From: Nocardioides flavus (ex Wang et al. 2016)
GTDB taxonomy: Bacteria > Actinomycetota > Actinomycetes > Propionibacteriales > Nocardioidaceae
Assembly (NCBI RefSeq): GCF_014653115.1
Contig: NZ_BNAD01000005.1
Span: forward strand, 62,001 to 126,000
Length of the DNA stretch: 64,000 nucleotides
Direction: 5' to 3'
Shown: positions 1 through 8,063 of the stretch, piece after piece
Layout of the letters: every line of letters begins with the position of its first letter
Position numbering within the stretch: the stretch's first letter is position 1
Made by a program: the position numbers and the translations under genes
Notes under the pieces: model-generated
The model's database searches: none
Told to the model about the DNA's origin: nothing
What the model saw: only the letters and a program-made list of their open reading frames with translations

Positions 1-618
1 GAGGGCTGGTCGTTCTTCTGGGCCACGCCGTGGCTGTGGATCGTCGTCGTCGGCTTCGGCGTGCTCAACGCGATCCACACAGGCGCGTGGTCCACCCTCG
101 GCCCCGCGGTCGCCGACGACACCATCGGGCGACAGGCGTGGGGCTACGTGCTGTCCGCGGAGGCCGCCGGGCTGCTCCTCACGACCGTGGTGCTGCTGCG
201 CGTACGGCTGGAGCGCCCGCTGCTGCTGGGCATGCTCGGCGTGGCGATGATGGCGCCGCCGATGCTCCTGCTCGGCGTCTCTCCCACCCTGGTCGGCCTG
301 GTGACCGCGGCCTTCCTCGCGGGCGCCGGGGTCGAGGTCTTCGGCATGGGCTGGAACCTGGCGATGCAGGAGAACATCGAGGACGGGATGCTCTCGCGTG
401 CCTACTCCTACGACGCGCTCGGCTCCTTCGTCGCGATGCCCGTCGGTCAGCTCGCCTACGGGCCGCTCGCCGTGGCGTTCGGCTTCCAGCCGGTGCTGGT
501 CGTCTCGGCGATCGCCTACGTCGCCGTCGTCGCGCTCGTGCTGTGCTCCCGCTCGGTCCGCGACCTGCCGCGCGCGCCGGCGACCCCGGCGTCGGCGGTG
601 ACGACCACCACGCCCTAG
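1..618 (+). CDS. MFS transporter, C-terminal part (5' end outside window)
   Basis: The frame is open from the first base, so only the last 205 residues are visible. They contain about six hydrophobic segments, enough for the second half of a 12-helix major facilitator carrier. The stretch MQENIEDGMLSRAYSYDALG, followed by a small-residue helix, resembles the MFS_3/enterobactin-exporter-like group, in which this loop lies between helices of the C-terminal bundle. The substrate cannot be read from sequence. The stop codon is 9 bases before the next start, so it may be cotranscribed with the following dehydrogenase. Family assignment is good; the efflux role is inferred. Confidence 0.8.
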   Translation, partial: EGWSFFWATPWLWIVVVGFGVLNAIHTGAWSTLGPAVADDTIGRQAWGYVLSAEAAGLLLTTVVLLRVRLERPLLLGMLGVAMMAPPMLLLGVSPTLVGLVTAAFLAGAGVEVFGMGWNLAMQENIEDGMLSRAYSYDALGSFVAMPVGQLAYGPLAVAFGFQPVLVVSAIAYVAVVALVLCSRSVRDLPRAPATPASAVTTTTP

Positions 619-627
619 GGTCCCGGC

Positions 628-1389
628 ATGGGAGTCATGGACATGTTCCGCCTGGACGGCAAGGTCGTCATCGTCACCGGTGCCTCGAGCGGCCTGGGGG
701 TCGCGTTCGCGCACTGCTTCGCCGAGGCCGGCGCCGACGTGGTGCTCGGCGCGCGCCGCGTCGACAAGCTCGAGCGGGTCGCGGCCTCCGTACGCTCGAC
801 CGGCCGCCGGGTGCACACGGTGGCCACAGACGTTGCCGACCCGGAGCAGTGCCAGCGGCTCGTCGACGAGGCGATGGCGACGTTCGGCCGGGTCGACGTG
901 CTCGTCAACAACGCCGGCATCGGCACCGCCGTCCCCGCCACCCGGGAGACCCCCGAGCAGTTCCGCTCGGTCATCGACGTCAACCTCAACGGCTGCTACT
1001 GGATGGCGCAGGCCTGTGGACGCGTCATGGAGCCCGGGTCCAGCATCATCAACATCTCCTCGATCCTCGGCATCACCACCGGCGGCCTGCCGCAGGCGGC
1101 CTACTCCGCCTCGAAGGCCGGCCTCGGCGGGCTCACCCGCGACCTCGCCCAGCAGTGGACCGGCCGCAAGGGCATCCGGGTCAACGCCCTCGCCCCCGGC
1201 TTCTTCACCTCCGAGATGACCGAGACCTACCCCGAGGGCTACCTCGACCTCGCCCTCCAGCGGGTCCCCGCCGGCCGCAAGGGCGACCCCCACGAGCTCG
1301 CCGCGACGGCCGTCTGGCTCGCGTCCGACGCTGCCGGCTACGTCACCGGGCAGATGATCCCGGTCGACGGCGGCCTGACGATCGCCTGA
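628..1389 (+). CDS. SDR family NAD(P)-dependent oxidoreductase
   Basis: A complete 253-residue classical short-chain dehydrogenase. The nucleotide-binding motif GASSGLG lies near residue 19, NNAG follows in the middle, and the catalytic pair is Tyr159 and Lys163 in YSASKAG, preceded by the serine in INISSIL. The C-terminal GQMIPVDGG is typical of the gluconate-5-dehydrogenase/3-oxoacyl-reductase-like subgroup. ATG at 628 is used here; a second in-frame ATG at 637 is equally near the conserved FRLDGK start. The substrate is unknown. It sits 9 bases behind the MFS gene and 13 bases before the ankyrin gene, so the three probably form one transcript. Confidence 0.88.
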   Translation: MGVMDMFRLDGKVVIVTGASSGLGVAFAHCFAEAGADVVLGARRVDKLERVAASVRSTGRRVHTVATDVADPEQCQRLVDEAMATFGRVDVLVNNAGIGTAVPATRETPEQFRSVIDVNLNGCYWMAQACGRVMEPGSSIINISSILGITTGGLPQAAYSASKAGLGGLTRDLAQQWTGRKGIRVNALAPGFFTSEMTETYPEGYLDLALQRVPAGRKGDPHELAATAVWLASDAAGYVTGQMIPVDGGLTIA

Positions 1390-1402
1390 CCAGCGGACGA
1401 CG

Positions 1403-1684
1403 ATGTCCCACGGGGACTACAAGGCGTTCTTCGCTGCCGCCTGCGCCGGCGACCTCGACCTGGTGGAGCACCACCTCGACGCGGGCGTCGACGTGGACTT
1501 CGTGCACCCCGAGCTCCAGTCGACCGCGCTCGTCGGGGCGATCGAGGAGCGCCGCGAGGACGTCGCCCTGCTGCTGCTCGACCGCGGGGCCTCCCCCACC
1601 CTGCGCTCCCCGCTGGAGGGCATGACCCCGCTCGAGGCCGCACGCGCAGCGGGGCTCGACCGGGTCGTCGACCGGCTGGGCTAG
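1403..1684 (+). CDS. Small ankyrin-repeat protein
   Basis: The 93-residue product is built of ankyrin-like helix-turn-helix units: FFAAACAGDLDLVEHHLDAG, then ALVGAIEERREDVALLLLDRG, then a final MTPLEAARAAG unit. Such short ankyrin proteins normally mediate protein-protein contacts in the cytoplasm, and no enzymatic motif is present. The start ATG has only a weak upstream purine tract. Its stop codon TAG overlaps the stop codon of the convergent VOC gene within the four bases CTAG at 1681-1684, leaving no room for a terminator. Confidence 0.75.
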   Translation: MSHGDYKAFFAAACAGDLDLVEHHLDAGVDVDFVHPELQSTALVGAIEERREDVALLLLDRGASPTLRSPLEGMTPLEAARAAGLDRVVDRLG

Positions 1685-2913
1685 AGCCAGGGCTCGCCGG
1701 CCGTGACCCCGTCCGTACGCCGTCCGGTCGCGGCCTGCTCGAGCCACTGCTCGGCCTCGCCGTCCGCGAAGCGGCCATCGCTCGCCATGCCGTCGGGGTG
1801 GCGCGTCACCGACCGCCGACGTCCGCGCACCGCGTAGACGCCGCCGCTGAGGGCCAGCACGAAGGCGTCGTCTATCCGGTCGACCTGCTCGGCGACCGGC
1901 GCGCCGCCGATCGCCGGCTGGCGCTCGATGACCTCGACCGGGTCGCCGACACCGATCACGACGACGACGTGGCGGTCGAGCGGGTGCACGCCCCGGACGA
2001 CCGTGACGGGCTGCGTCCCGGCCGGGCCGTGCAGGCGGATCGCACCGGTGACCTCGACCGCGACGCCCTCGGCCCATTCGACGTCGACGTCCTCGACCGT
2101 GGCGAGTCCGGCCTCCACGACGGCCCGCACCCAGGCGTCGGCCCGCTCGCGGGCCGAGCCGCTGCCGCGCGACGGCTGCAGGGCCGAGGCGGCGAACCGG
2201 CGCCGGTCGGGGTGGGTAGTGACGACCACCCCGTCCAGCCGGTGGCGGGTGAGCTCGCCGCCGGCCAGCGCGAGCACCACGGCCGCGACCGGCTGGTCGG
2301 GGTCCTGCTCGGCCGCCTCGGCGAGGGGGTGGACGGTGATCCCGACGCCGCCGGCCGTCTTGAACGACCGACGGGGCCAGAACCGCCGTCCTTCGAACCC
2401 GAGCGCCAGGAGGAGATCGGCGAGGCGGTCAGGGTCGGGCGGGGCGAGCTCGAACCACCTCAGGACGGGGCCGTCAGCCGGGCCGGGGCCCATCGGCGAG
2501 GTCCACTCGATGAGGAACGGCAGCGAGCCGTCGTAGGGCCCGGGACCGACGTCGCACATCCGCCACGCCACGACCTCGCCGTCCGGGGTGGTGCGCGAGC
2601 CCTCGCGGACCTCGCCGGGGGTGAAGCCCGCCCCCACCAGCGCGGCGCGGGCGTCGTCGACGTCGTCGACCGCGATCGCCCACGAGATGGGTCCTCGGGC
2701 GGAGCGCACGCGGTCCAGCCACGGGTTGGAGTCCGCGCTGCCCGCAGCGATCAGCTCGACGTACGCCGGGCCGGGACCGCGGACCAGGGCGTTGACCGTG
2801 CCGACCGGGTGCGCTCCCCCGCGTACGGCGGGCAGGCCGGCTGTGGTCCACCGGGCCGCCGCCTCGTCGAGGTCGTCGACGGCGACCACCAGGTGGTCGA
2901 AGCGGGCCCGCAC
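1681..2913 (-). CDS. VOC (glyoxalase-like) domain protein with unrecognised C-terminal half
   Basis: 410 residues. Residues 1-205 look like two successive vicinal-oxygen-chelate modules. The first starts FDHLVVAVDDLDEAAARW and contains the polar VELIAAG strand; the second starts LRWFELAPPDPDRLADLLLA. This matches the Glyoxalase_3-type family. From about residue 225 onward the sequence no longer resembles VOC proteins and I do not recognise it. It keeps strong GC-ending codons, so it appears genuinely coding. The gene starts 7 bases after the rocD stop, suggesting one transcript. Function is unknown; a fusion of two genes or a lineage-specific extension is possible. Confidence 0.7.
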   Translation of the reverse strand: MRARFDHLVVAVDDLDEAAARWTTAGLPAVRGGAHPVGTVNALVRGPGPAYVELIAAGSADSNPWLDRVRSARGPISWAIAVDDVDDARAALVGAGFTPGEVREGSRTTPDGEVVAWRMCDVGPGPYDGSLPFLIEWTSPMGPGPADGPVLRWFELAPPDPDRLADLLLALGFEGRRFWPRRSFKTAGGVGITVHPLAEAAEQDPDQPVAAVVLALAGGELTRHRLDGVVVTTHPDRRRFAASALQPSRGSGSARERADAWVRAVVEAGLATVEDVDVEWAEGVAVEVTGAIRLHGPAGTQPVTVVRGVHPLDRHVVVVIGVGDPVEVIERQPAIGGAPVAEQVDRIDDAFVLALSGGVYAVRGRRRSVTRHPDGMASDGRFADGEAEQWLEQAATGRRTDGVTAGEPWL

Positions 2914-2920
2914 CGCTGGC

Positions 2921-4159
2921 TCAGGCGCCGGTGATGATCTCGGTGACCGCCTCGACGAGGCCGGCGACGTCCTCGTCGCTGGCGACCAGCGGCGGGGCGA
3001 AGCGGACGGTCGAGCCGTGGGTGTCCTTGGCCAGGATGCCGCGCGCCATCAGGGCCTCCGACATCTGGCGACCCGTCATGAGCGTCGGGTCGATGTCGAT
3101 GCCGGCCCAGGCGCCCCTCACCCGTACGGCGGTCAGGCCCTTGCCGACCAGCGGACCGAACCCGGCCTCGAGCTGGACGCCGATCTCGGCGGAGCGCGCC
3201 TGGAAGGTGCCCTCCTCCAGCATCGCGACGACCTCGGTGCCGATGGCCGCGGCCAGCGGGTTGCCGCCGAAGGTCGAGCCGTGCGAGCCGGGCGTGATGA
3301 CGTCCATGACCTCGCGGTCGGCGGCGATCGCGGAGACCGGGTAGATGCCGCCACCGAGCGCCTTGCCCATGATGTAGATGTCGGGGACGACGTCCTCGTG
3401 GTCGCAGGCGAATGTGCGACCCGAGCGGGCGAGGCCCGACTGGATCTCGTCGGCGACCATCAGCACGTTGCGCTCGGTGCACAGCGCGCGCAGGTCGCGC
3501 AGGAAGCCCTCGGGTGGCATGACCACGCCGCCCTCGCCCTGGATGGGCTCGAAGAGGACCGCGACGGTGGTCTCGTCGATGGCCGCGGCGATCGAGTCGA
3601 TGTCGCCGTAGGCGGCGCTGCGGAAACCGGTGGTGAACGGGGCGTAACCCGACGTGGCGACGTCGTCGTCGGAGAAGCTGACGATGGTGGTCGTGCGGCC
3701 GTGGAAGTTGCCCTCCATCGTGACGATCGAGGCCTGGCCGGCGGGTACGCCCTTGACCTCGTAGCCCCACTTGCGGCTGACCTTGATCGCGGTCTCGACG
3801 GCCTCGGCGCCCGAGTTCATCGGCAGGATCATGTCCTTGCCGGTCAGGCGGGCGAGGGCCTCGGCGAAGCCGCTGAGCTTGTCGTTGAAGAACGCGCGGC
3901 TGGTGAGCGTGAGCCGACCGAGCTGCTCGCGCGCGACCGCGACCAGGCGTTCGTTGGAGTGACCGAAGTTCAGCGCGGAGTAGCCCGCGAGGCAGTCGAG
4001 GTAGCGCTTGCCGTCGACGTCGACGACCCACGCCCCGTGACCCTCGGCCAGGACCACCGGGAGGGGGTGGTAGTTGTGCGCGGCGTAGCGCTCCGTGGTC
4101 GCGATGTGCGCGGCGGTGCGCTCGGAGGTGGTGCTGGTGGAGAGGTCGGTCGCGGTCAT
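2921..4159 (-). CDS. rocD: Ornithine aminotransferase (class III, PLP)
   Basis: The 412-residue protein is a class III aminotransferase. Its N-terminal NYHPLPVVLAEG and YLDCLAGYSALNFGHS are characteristic of ornithine-oxo-acid transaminases. The PLP lysine is Lys266 in IMGKALGGG, and GSHGSTFGGNPLA is the conserved active-site loop. It converts ornithine and 2-oxoglutarate to glutamate semialdehyde and glutamate, feeding arginine into proline or glutamate; proA, acting on the same semialdehyde, lies 2.5 kb away. Length is normal for the family. It lies downstream of tRNA-Ala and its hairpin, so it probably has its own promoter in 4160-4217. Confidence 0.9.
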   Translation of the reverse strand: MTATDLSTSTTSERTAAHIATTERYAAHNYHPLPVVLAEGHGAWVVDVDGKRYLDCLAGYSALNFGHSNERLVAVAREQLGRLTLTSRAFFNDKLSGFAEALARLTGKDMILPMNSGAEAVETAIKVSRKWGYEVKGVPAGQASIVTMEGNFHGRTTTIVSFSDDDVATSGYAPFTTGFRSAAYGDIDSIAAAIDETTVAVLFEPIQGEGGVVMPPEGFLRDLRALCTERNVLMVADEIQSGLARSGRTFACDHEDVVPDIYIMGKALGGGIYPVSAIAADREVMDVITPGSHGSTFGGNPLAAAIGTEVVAMLEEGTFQARSAEIGVQLEAGFGPLVGKGLTAVRVRGAWAGIDIDPTLMTGRQMSEALMARGILAKDTHGSTVRFAPPLVASDEDVAGLVEAVTEIITGA

Positions 4160-4217
4160 GGGCCCATGGTGCCACCGACCATTTCAGAACGCCGACTCGG
4201 CGGGACCCCCGAACGCA

Positions 4218-4248
4218 GAGAAGTCCGGCGCGCTGCGCCGGACTTCTC
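4218..4248 (-). terminator. Perfect 14-bp hairpin downstream of tRNA-Ala
   Basis: A 14-bp perfect stem with a 3-base loop begins three bases beyond the encoded CCA end of the tRNA. There is no clear T run, as is common for actinobacterial terminators. It would separate the tRNA transcript from rocD. Confidence 0.7.
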
Positions 4249-4250
4249 GT

Positions 4251-4326
4251 TGGTGGAGCTGAGGGGACTCGAACCCCTGACCCTCTGCATGCCATGCAGA
4301 TGCGCTACCAGCTGCGCCACAGCCCC
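4251..4326 (-). tRNA. tRNA-Ala (anticodon GGC), CCA encoded
   Basis: The reverse strand folds into a complete 76-base cloverleaf. It has a 7-bp acceptor stem GGGGCTG/CAGCTCC containing the G3:U70 pair that specifies alanine, a D arm with AGCTGGTA, an anticodon loop ATGGCAT giving GGC on a TCTGC/GCAGA stem, a T arm with GGGTTCGAGTCCC, and an encoded 3' ACCA. The anticodon reads GCC and GCU codons, the major alanine codons in this genome. Confidence 0.97.
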
Positions 4327-4337
4327 AACAGCCGAGA

Positions 4338-4367
4338 ACATTAGCGGACGGTTCCACGGAGGTGAAA
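4338..4367 (-). promoter_or_regulatory. Candidate promoter of tRNA-Ala
   Basis: On the reverse strand TTTCAC and TAATGT are separated by 18 bases, and TAATGT ends 11 bases before the first tRNA base. This is a plausible housekeeping sigma promoter in an otherwise GC-rich gap. It was assigned by eye only. Confidence 0.4.
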
Positions 4368-4380
4368 TCGGGGTCCCAGG

Positions 4381-4851
4381 TCAGGTGATCCAGCGCCACA
4401 GGAGCCAGATCCCGAGCACGGTCGCGGCGATCCCGGCGACCAGCGGCACGACCATCAGCGCTGCCGCGCCCGCGACGTACGCGGCGCTCGGCGGCTCGCG
4501 CAGTGGCTGGCGCTCGACCTCGCGCAGCAGCAGCCGCAGGTTCTTCCGGTTGGCGCGGTGGGCGACGTCGAGGAGGTCGCCGACGCCCGGCACGAGGCCC
4601 AGAACCGCGTCGAGCAGCAGGTTCAGGCCCATGCGGGCGAGCACCGCCATCGGCACCCGGGCGCGTACGGCGTCGCGCACGATCACGCCCGACAGGACGC
4701 TGCCGAGGGCGTCACCGATGCCCGGCACGAGGCCGATCACGGCGTCGAGGCCGACGCCGATGCGAGTGCCCGGCACGATGACCGCGTCGTCCATCACGCG
4801 CGCCACCCGCCGGCTGACGGCGACGTCGACCTCGCGGGCGCGTTCGCTCAC
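4381..4851 (-). CDS. DUF4112 family membrane protein
   Basis: About 156 residues. The signature is a duplicated motif, LVPGIGDALG and LVPGVGDLLD, each following a hydrophobic helix, typical of DUF4112. A further C-terminal hydrophobic stretch ends in IWLLWRWIT. I chose GTG at 4851 because it overlaps the stop of the upstream phosphatase as GTGA, the arrangement used throughout this operon; the longer reading from 4887 would run 40 bases into that gene. It is the last gene of the proA-nadD-rsfS operon. The molecular role of the family is not known. Confidence 0.8.
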   Translation of the reverse strand: MSERAREVDVAVSRRVARVMDDAVIVPGTRIGVGLDAVIGLVPGIGDALGSVLSGVIVRDAVRARVPMAVLARMGLNLLLDAVLGLVPGVGDLLDVAHRANRKNLRLLLREVERQPLREPPSAAYVAGAAALMVVPLVAGIAATVLGIWLLWRWIT

Positions 4852-5477
4852 GACGTGACCACGCGGTTCCAGGCCGTCAGCCGCCACCGCTCCACCCCGC
4901 CGGTCCAGGTCGACGCCGCGTGCTCGAGGACCACCCAGCCGCAGTTGGCCAGCACCCCGAAGCTCTCGCCCGGGTCACCCTCCCAGCCCAGGAACGCCGG
5001 CACCGCGACGCGCAGGGCGGCTCCGTGGGAGACGACGATGCCGGTCTCGCCCTCGCCCAGCGTGTCGGCGTACGACGTCAGCGCGGGCACGAAGCGCGCC
5101 AGCACGTCGTCGCGCGTCTCGCGTCCCGGGATCGCGTCGATCTCGCCGGCGAGGAGGGCGGCGTGCTCCTCGGGGTGCGCGGCGGCGTACTGCTCGCTGG
5201 TCAGCCCCGTACGGTTCGGGCCGATGTCGAACTCTCGCAGCCGCGTGTCGAGGACCGGGGTCAGGCCGGACTCGGCAGCGACGGCGTCGGCCGTGCCCGA
5301 GGCGCGAGCCAGGTCCGAGGACCAGATCGCGACGGGTCGCAGCGCGGCGAGCACGGGCGCGACCTCCTTGGCCTGGGCGAGGCCGACGTCGTCCAGCGCG
5401 ACGTCGGCGTGCCCTTGGGCGCGCCCGGCGTCGTTCCAGGCGGTGCGCCCGTGGCGCAGGAGGACCAGACGCCTCAC
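4848..5477 (-). CDS. Histidine phosphatase family protein
   Basis: 209 residues with the phosphohistidine signature LRHGRTAWND at the N-terminus, a second catalytic histidine in VSHGAALR, and the intervening Glu of the LREFDIG region. This is the phosphoglycerate-mutase-like fold acting on small phosphomonoesters, and the physiological substrate is not evident. It overlaps rsfS upstream (ATGA, 5474-5477) and DUF4112 downstream (GTGA), so its translation is coupled to both. In many actinobacteria a gene of this kind follows nadD and rsfS, where a cobalamin or glucosyl-3-phosphoglycerate phosphatase label is common but unproven. Confidence 0.85.
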   Translation of the reverse strand: MRRLVLLRHGRTAWNDAGRAQGHADVALDDVGLAQAKEVAPVLAALRPVAIWSSDLARASGTADAVAAESGLTPVLDTRLREFDIGPNRTGLTSEQYAAAHPEEHAALLAGEIDAIPGRETRDDVLARFVPALTSYADTLGEGETGIVVSHGAALRVAVPAFLGWEGDPGESFGVLANCGWVVLEHAASTWTGGVERWRLTAWNRVVTS

Positions 5478-5833
5478 GTGAGGGTCAGCGGGATGAGCGG
5501 GCAGTCGCTCCAGAGTCGCTCGAGGGCGTAGAACGACCGCTCCTCCTCGTGCTGGACGTGCACGACGATCTCGCCGTAGTCGAGCAGCACCCAGCGACCC
5601 TCCTTGTGCCCCTCGCGACGGATCGGCTTGGCCCCGTGCTCGCGCAGCTTGTCCTCGACCTCGTCGACGATCGCGCCGACGGCGCGCTCGTTGCTCGCGC
5701 TGGCCAGCACGAACGCGTCGGTGATCGCGAGCTGGTCGCTCACGTCGAAGGCGAGCACCTGGTCGGCCTTCTTGTCGTGCGCGGCCTGGGCCGCGACGGC
5801 GACGAGCTCGAGGGCGTGGTCGGTGGCAGTCAT
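5474..5833 (-). CDS. rsfS: Ribosomal silencing factor RsfS
   Basis: 119 residues, the usual length for RsfS/Iojap. Visible signatures are [21 protein letters not shown] near the N-terminus and the conserved core [16 protein letters not shown], followed by the aromatic YALERLW end. The family binds ribosomal protein uL14 and blocks subunit joining when nutrients are scarce. ATG at 5833 overlaps the nadD stop as ATGA, which fixes the start. The order nadD-rsfS is conserved across many bacteria and supports the call. Confidence 0.95.
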   Translation of the reverse strand: MTATDHALELVAVAAQAAHDKKADQVLAFDVSDQLAITDAFVLASASNERAVGAIVDEVEDKLREHGAKPIRREGHKEGRWVLLDYGEIVVHVQHEEERSFYALERLWSDCPLIPLTLT

Positions 5834-6474
5834 GCGGTGTCCTTGCTGGGATGGGAGCTGGTGTCGGGTGCTTCGTAGAGGTGGTGCTTGGCGATGTACT
5901 GCACCACGCCGTCGGGCACGAGGTACCACACGGGCTCCCCGCGGCGCTTGCGCTCGCGGCAGTCCGTGGACGAGATCGCCAGCGCCGGGATCTCGACCAT
6001 CGTGACGCGCTCGGCCGGGATCCTCGCGAGCGCCTCGGGGTCCATCTCGTAGCCGGGCCGGGTGCAGCCGACGAAGTTCGCGAGCTCGAAGAGCTCGTCG
6101 GCGTCGCGCCAGGTGAAGATGTCGGCCAGCGCGTCGGCGCCGGTGATGAAGAACAGCTCCGCGTCGGGCATCTCGGCCCGGAGGTCGCGCAGCGTGTCGA
6201 TCGTGTAGGTCTTGCCGGCGCGGTCGATGTCGACCCGCGAGACGTTGAAGCGTGGGTTCGCGGCCGTGGCCACGACCGTCATCAGGTAGCGGTGCTCGGC
6301 AGGGGTCACCGCGCGGTCGCTCTTCTGCCACGGGTCACCGGTGGGCACGAACAGGACCTCGTCGAGGTCGAACCACGCCTGCACCTCGGAGGCGGCGACG
6401 AGGTGGCCGTGGTGGATCGGGTCGAACGTGCCGCCCATCACCCCGACGCGACGCCGCGCCACTGGAGCACTCAC
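5830..6474 (-). CDS. nadD: Nicotinate-nucleotide adenylyltransferase
   Basis: 214 residues. It transfers AMP from ATP to nicotinate mononucleotide in NAD synthesis. The nucleotidyltransferase motif [12 protein letters not shown] lies near the N-terminus and [13 protein letters not shown] is the second substrate-binding motif, both diagnostic. The open frame extends upstream, but GTG at 6474 begins just before the conserved RVGVMGGTF and lies 4 bases after the preceding small gene, so that start is preferred. It is translationally coupled to rsfS. Confidence 0.95.
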   Translation of the reverse strand: MSAPVARRRVGVMGGTFDPIHHGHLVAASEVQAWFDLDEVLFVPTGDPWQKSDRAVTPAEHRYLMTVVATAANPRFNVSRVDIDRAGKTYTIDTLRDLRAEMPDAELFFITGADALADIFTWRDADELFELANFVGCTRPGYEMDPEALARIPAERVTMVEIPALAISSTDCRERKRRGEPVWYLVPDGVVQYIAKHHLYEAPDTSSHPSKDTA

Positions 6475-6478
6475 GCGC

Positions 6479-6634
6479 TCAGCTGTGCTCGCGACCGCCG
6501 CCGAAGGAGACCACTGCCAGGAGCAGGAGCATGAGGAGGACCAGGGTGACGCCACCGATGACGTAGGGGTGGACGGCGGGCTCGCCCTCGGCCTCGGCGG
6601 CAAGCGTGATCACGGTGCTCAGCATGCGACCCAT
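6479..6634 (-). CDS. Small single-pass membrane protein upstream of nadD
   Basis: A 51-residue gene, too short to be noticed by length alone. The product has a short polar N-terminus ([18 protein letters not shown]) followed by one hydrophobic helix [14 protein letters not shown] and a glycine-rich tail ending REHS. It starts 10 bases after the proA stop and ends 4 bases before nadD, so it is an internal operon member. ATG at 6625 is an alternative start. Its position, codon use and clear helix argue that it is real; I do not know its function. Confidence 0.7.
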   Translation of the reverse strand: MGRMLSTVITLAAEAEGEPAVHPYVIGGVTLVLLMLLLLAVVSFGGGREHS

Positions 6635-6644
6635 GCTAGCGGCA

Positions 6645-7904
6645 TCACCGCACGTGGCCCTCGCCGACCACGACGTACTTGCTCGAGGTCATCTCCGGCA
6701 GCCCCATCGGTCCCCGCGCGTGCAGCTTCTGCGTCGAGATGCCGATCTCGGCGCCGAAGCCGAACTCGCCCCCGTCGGTGAACCGGGTGGAGGCGTTGAC
6801 CATCACGGCGGCGGAGTCGACGGCCGCGACGAAGCGGCGGATGGTGGCGTGGTCGCGGGCCACGATCGCCTCGGTGTGGCCGGAGGAGAACCGGCGGACG
6901 TGCTCGATGGCCGCCTCGACGTCGGCCACGACCGCGGCGGAGATCTCCAGCCCGAGGAACTCGGCGGCGTGGTCCTCGTCGGTGACCGGCACGACGTCGT
7001 CGTACTCCGCGAACGCGCCGTCGCCGTGGACGAGCACCCCGGCGGCCTGCAGCGCCTCGATCACCCGCGGCAGGAACTCGTCGGCGAGGTCCTCGTGGAC
7101 CAGCAGCGACTCGGCGGCGTTGCAGACGCTGGTGCGGTGGGTCTTGGAGTTCATCACGATCGCGAGCGCCTGGTCGAGGTCGGCCGAGGCGTCGACGTAG
7201 ACGTGGCAGTTGCCGACGCCGGTCTCGATCACCGGGACCGTCGACTCCTCCACGACGCTGCTGATCAGGCCGGCGCCGCCGCGCGGGATCAGCACGTCGA
7301 CCAGCCCGCGCGCCCGCATGAGCGCCTTGACGGAGTCGTGGGTGTCGCCCGGCACGAGCTGCACGGCGTCCTCGGGCAGCCCGCTGCCGGCGAGGGCGGC
7401 GCGCATCGTCGCGACGATGGCCGCGTTGCTCGACCGCGCGCTGGACGAGCCGCGCAGCAGCACCGCGTTGCCGGACTTGAGGCAGATGCCCGCCGCGTCG
7501 GCGGTGACGTTGGGGCGGGCCTCGTAGATCATCCCGACCACTCCGAACGGCACGCGCAGCTGGCGCAGCTCGAGCCCGTTGGCGAGGGTGCTGCCACGCA
7601 GCACCTCTCCCACCGGGTCGGGCAGGGCCGCGACGTCGCGCAGGCCCTGGGCCATGGCCTCGAGCCGGCCCTGGTCGAGGCGCAGCCGGTCGACGATGTT
7701 GGCGGGAGTCCCGCCGGCCTCGGCACGGCCCACGTCCTCGGCGTTGGCCGCCAGGACCTCGGACGCACCGGCCAGCAGCGCGTCGGCCATCGCGTGGAGC
7801 GCGGCATCCTTGGCCGCCCGGGTCGCCGTGGCCAGGTCGTGGCTGGCCGTACGGGCGCGAGCAGCGGCCTCGCGCACGTCGGCCTCGACGTCAGTGGTGC
7901 TCAT
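6645..7904 (-). CDS. proA: Glutamate-5-semialdehyde dehydrogenase (gamma-glutamyl phosphate reductase)
   Basis: 419 residues from ATG 7904, matching ProA length; a GTG at 7931 would add nine residues without family support. Recognisable motifs are [20 protein letters not shown], the [12 protein letters not shown] block containing the catalytic cysteine, and the C-terminal [20 protein letters not shown]. It reduces gamma-glutamyl phosphate to glutamate semialdehyde in proline synthesis. It heads the operon with nadD and rsfS. proB is not in the window. rocD, producing the same semialdehyde, is nearby. Confidence 0.95.
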   Translation of the reverse strand: MSTTDVEADVREAAARARTASHDLATATRAAKDAALHAMADALLAGASEVLAANAEDVGRAEAGGTPANIVDRLRLDQGRLEAMAQGLRDVAALPDPVGEVLRGSTLANGLELRQLRVPFGVVGMIYEARPNVTADAAGICLKSGNAVLLRGSSSARSSNAAIVATMRAALAGSGLPEDAVQLVPGDTHDSVKALMRARGLVDVLIPRGGAGLISSVVEESTVPVIETGVGNCHVYVDASADLDQALAIVMNSKTHRTSVCNAAESLLVHEDLADEFLPRVIEALQAAGVLVHGDGAFAEYDDVVPVTDEDHAAEFLGLEISAAVVADVEAAIEHVRRFSSGHTEAIVARDHATIRRFVAAVDSAAVMVNASTRFTDGGEFGFGAEIGISTQKLHARGPMGLPEMTSSKYVVVGEGHVR

Positions 7905-7954
7905 GGGGTGAGCGTAGGCGCGCGGCACCACGTCCGTACGGGATGTCTCAGCGC

Positions 7955-8063
7955 CGACCGGGCATCTCCTCGCGCTCAGACACAGCGACCGGGCGCTTCC
8001 TCGCGTTCATTCCGCGAGGAAGCGCCCGGTCGAGGGGGTGAAGCGCGAGGAGGCGCCCGGTCA
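7955..8063. repeat. Nested inverted repeats between etfA and proA (probable terminator)
   Basis: Four copies of a unit of about 20 bases are arranged head-to-head. The inner pair, 7986-8005 and 8013-8032, forms a perfect 20-bp stem with a 7-base loop. The outer pair, about 7955-7978 and 8042-8063, is an imperfect match to the same unit, and its right arm runs into the etfA stop codon. It would terminate etfBA transcripts; the duplicated structure is unusual. Confidence 0.85.

Noticed and set aside
2588..4858. Long plus-strand open frame across rocD and tRNA-Ala
   Set aside because: It runs through a certain tRNA gene and opposite ornithine aminotransferase. It is a GC-rich shadow frame.
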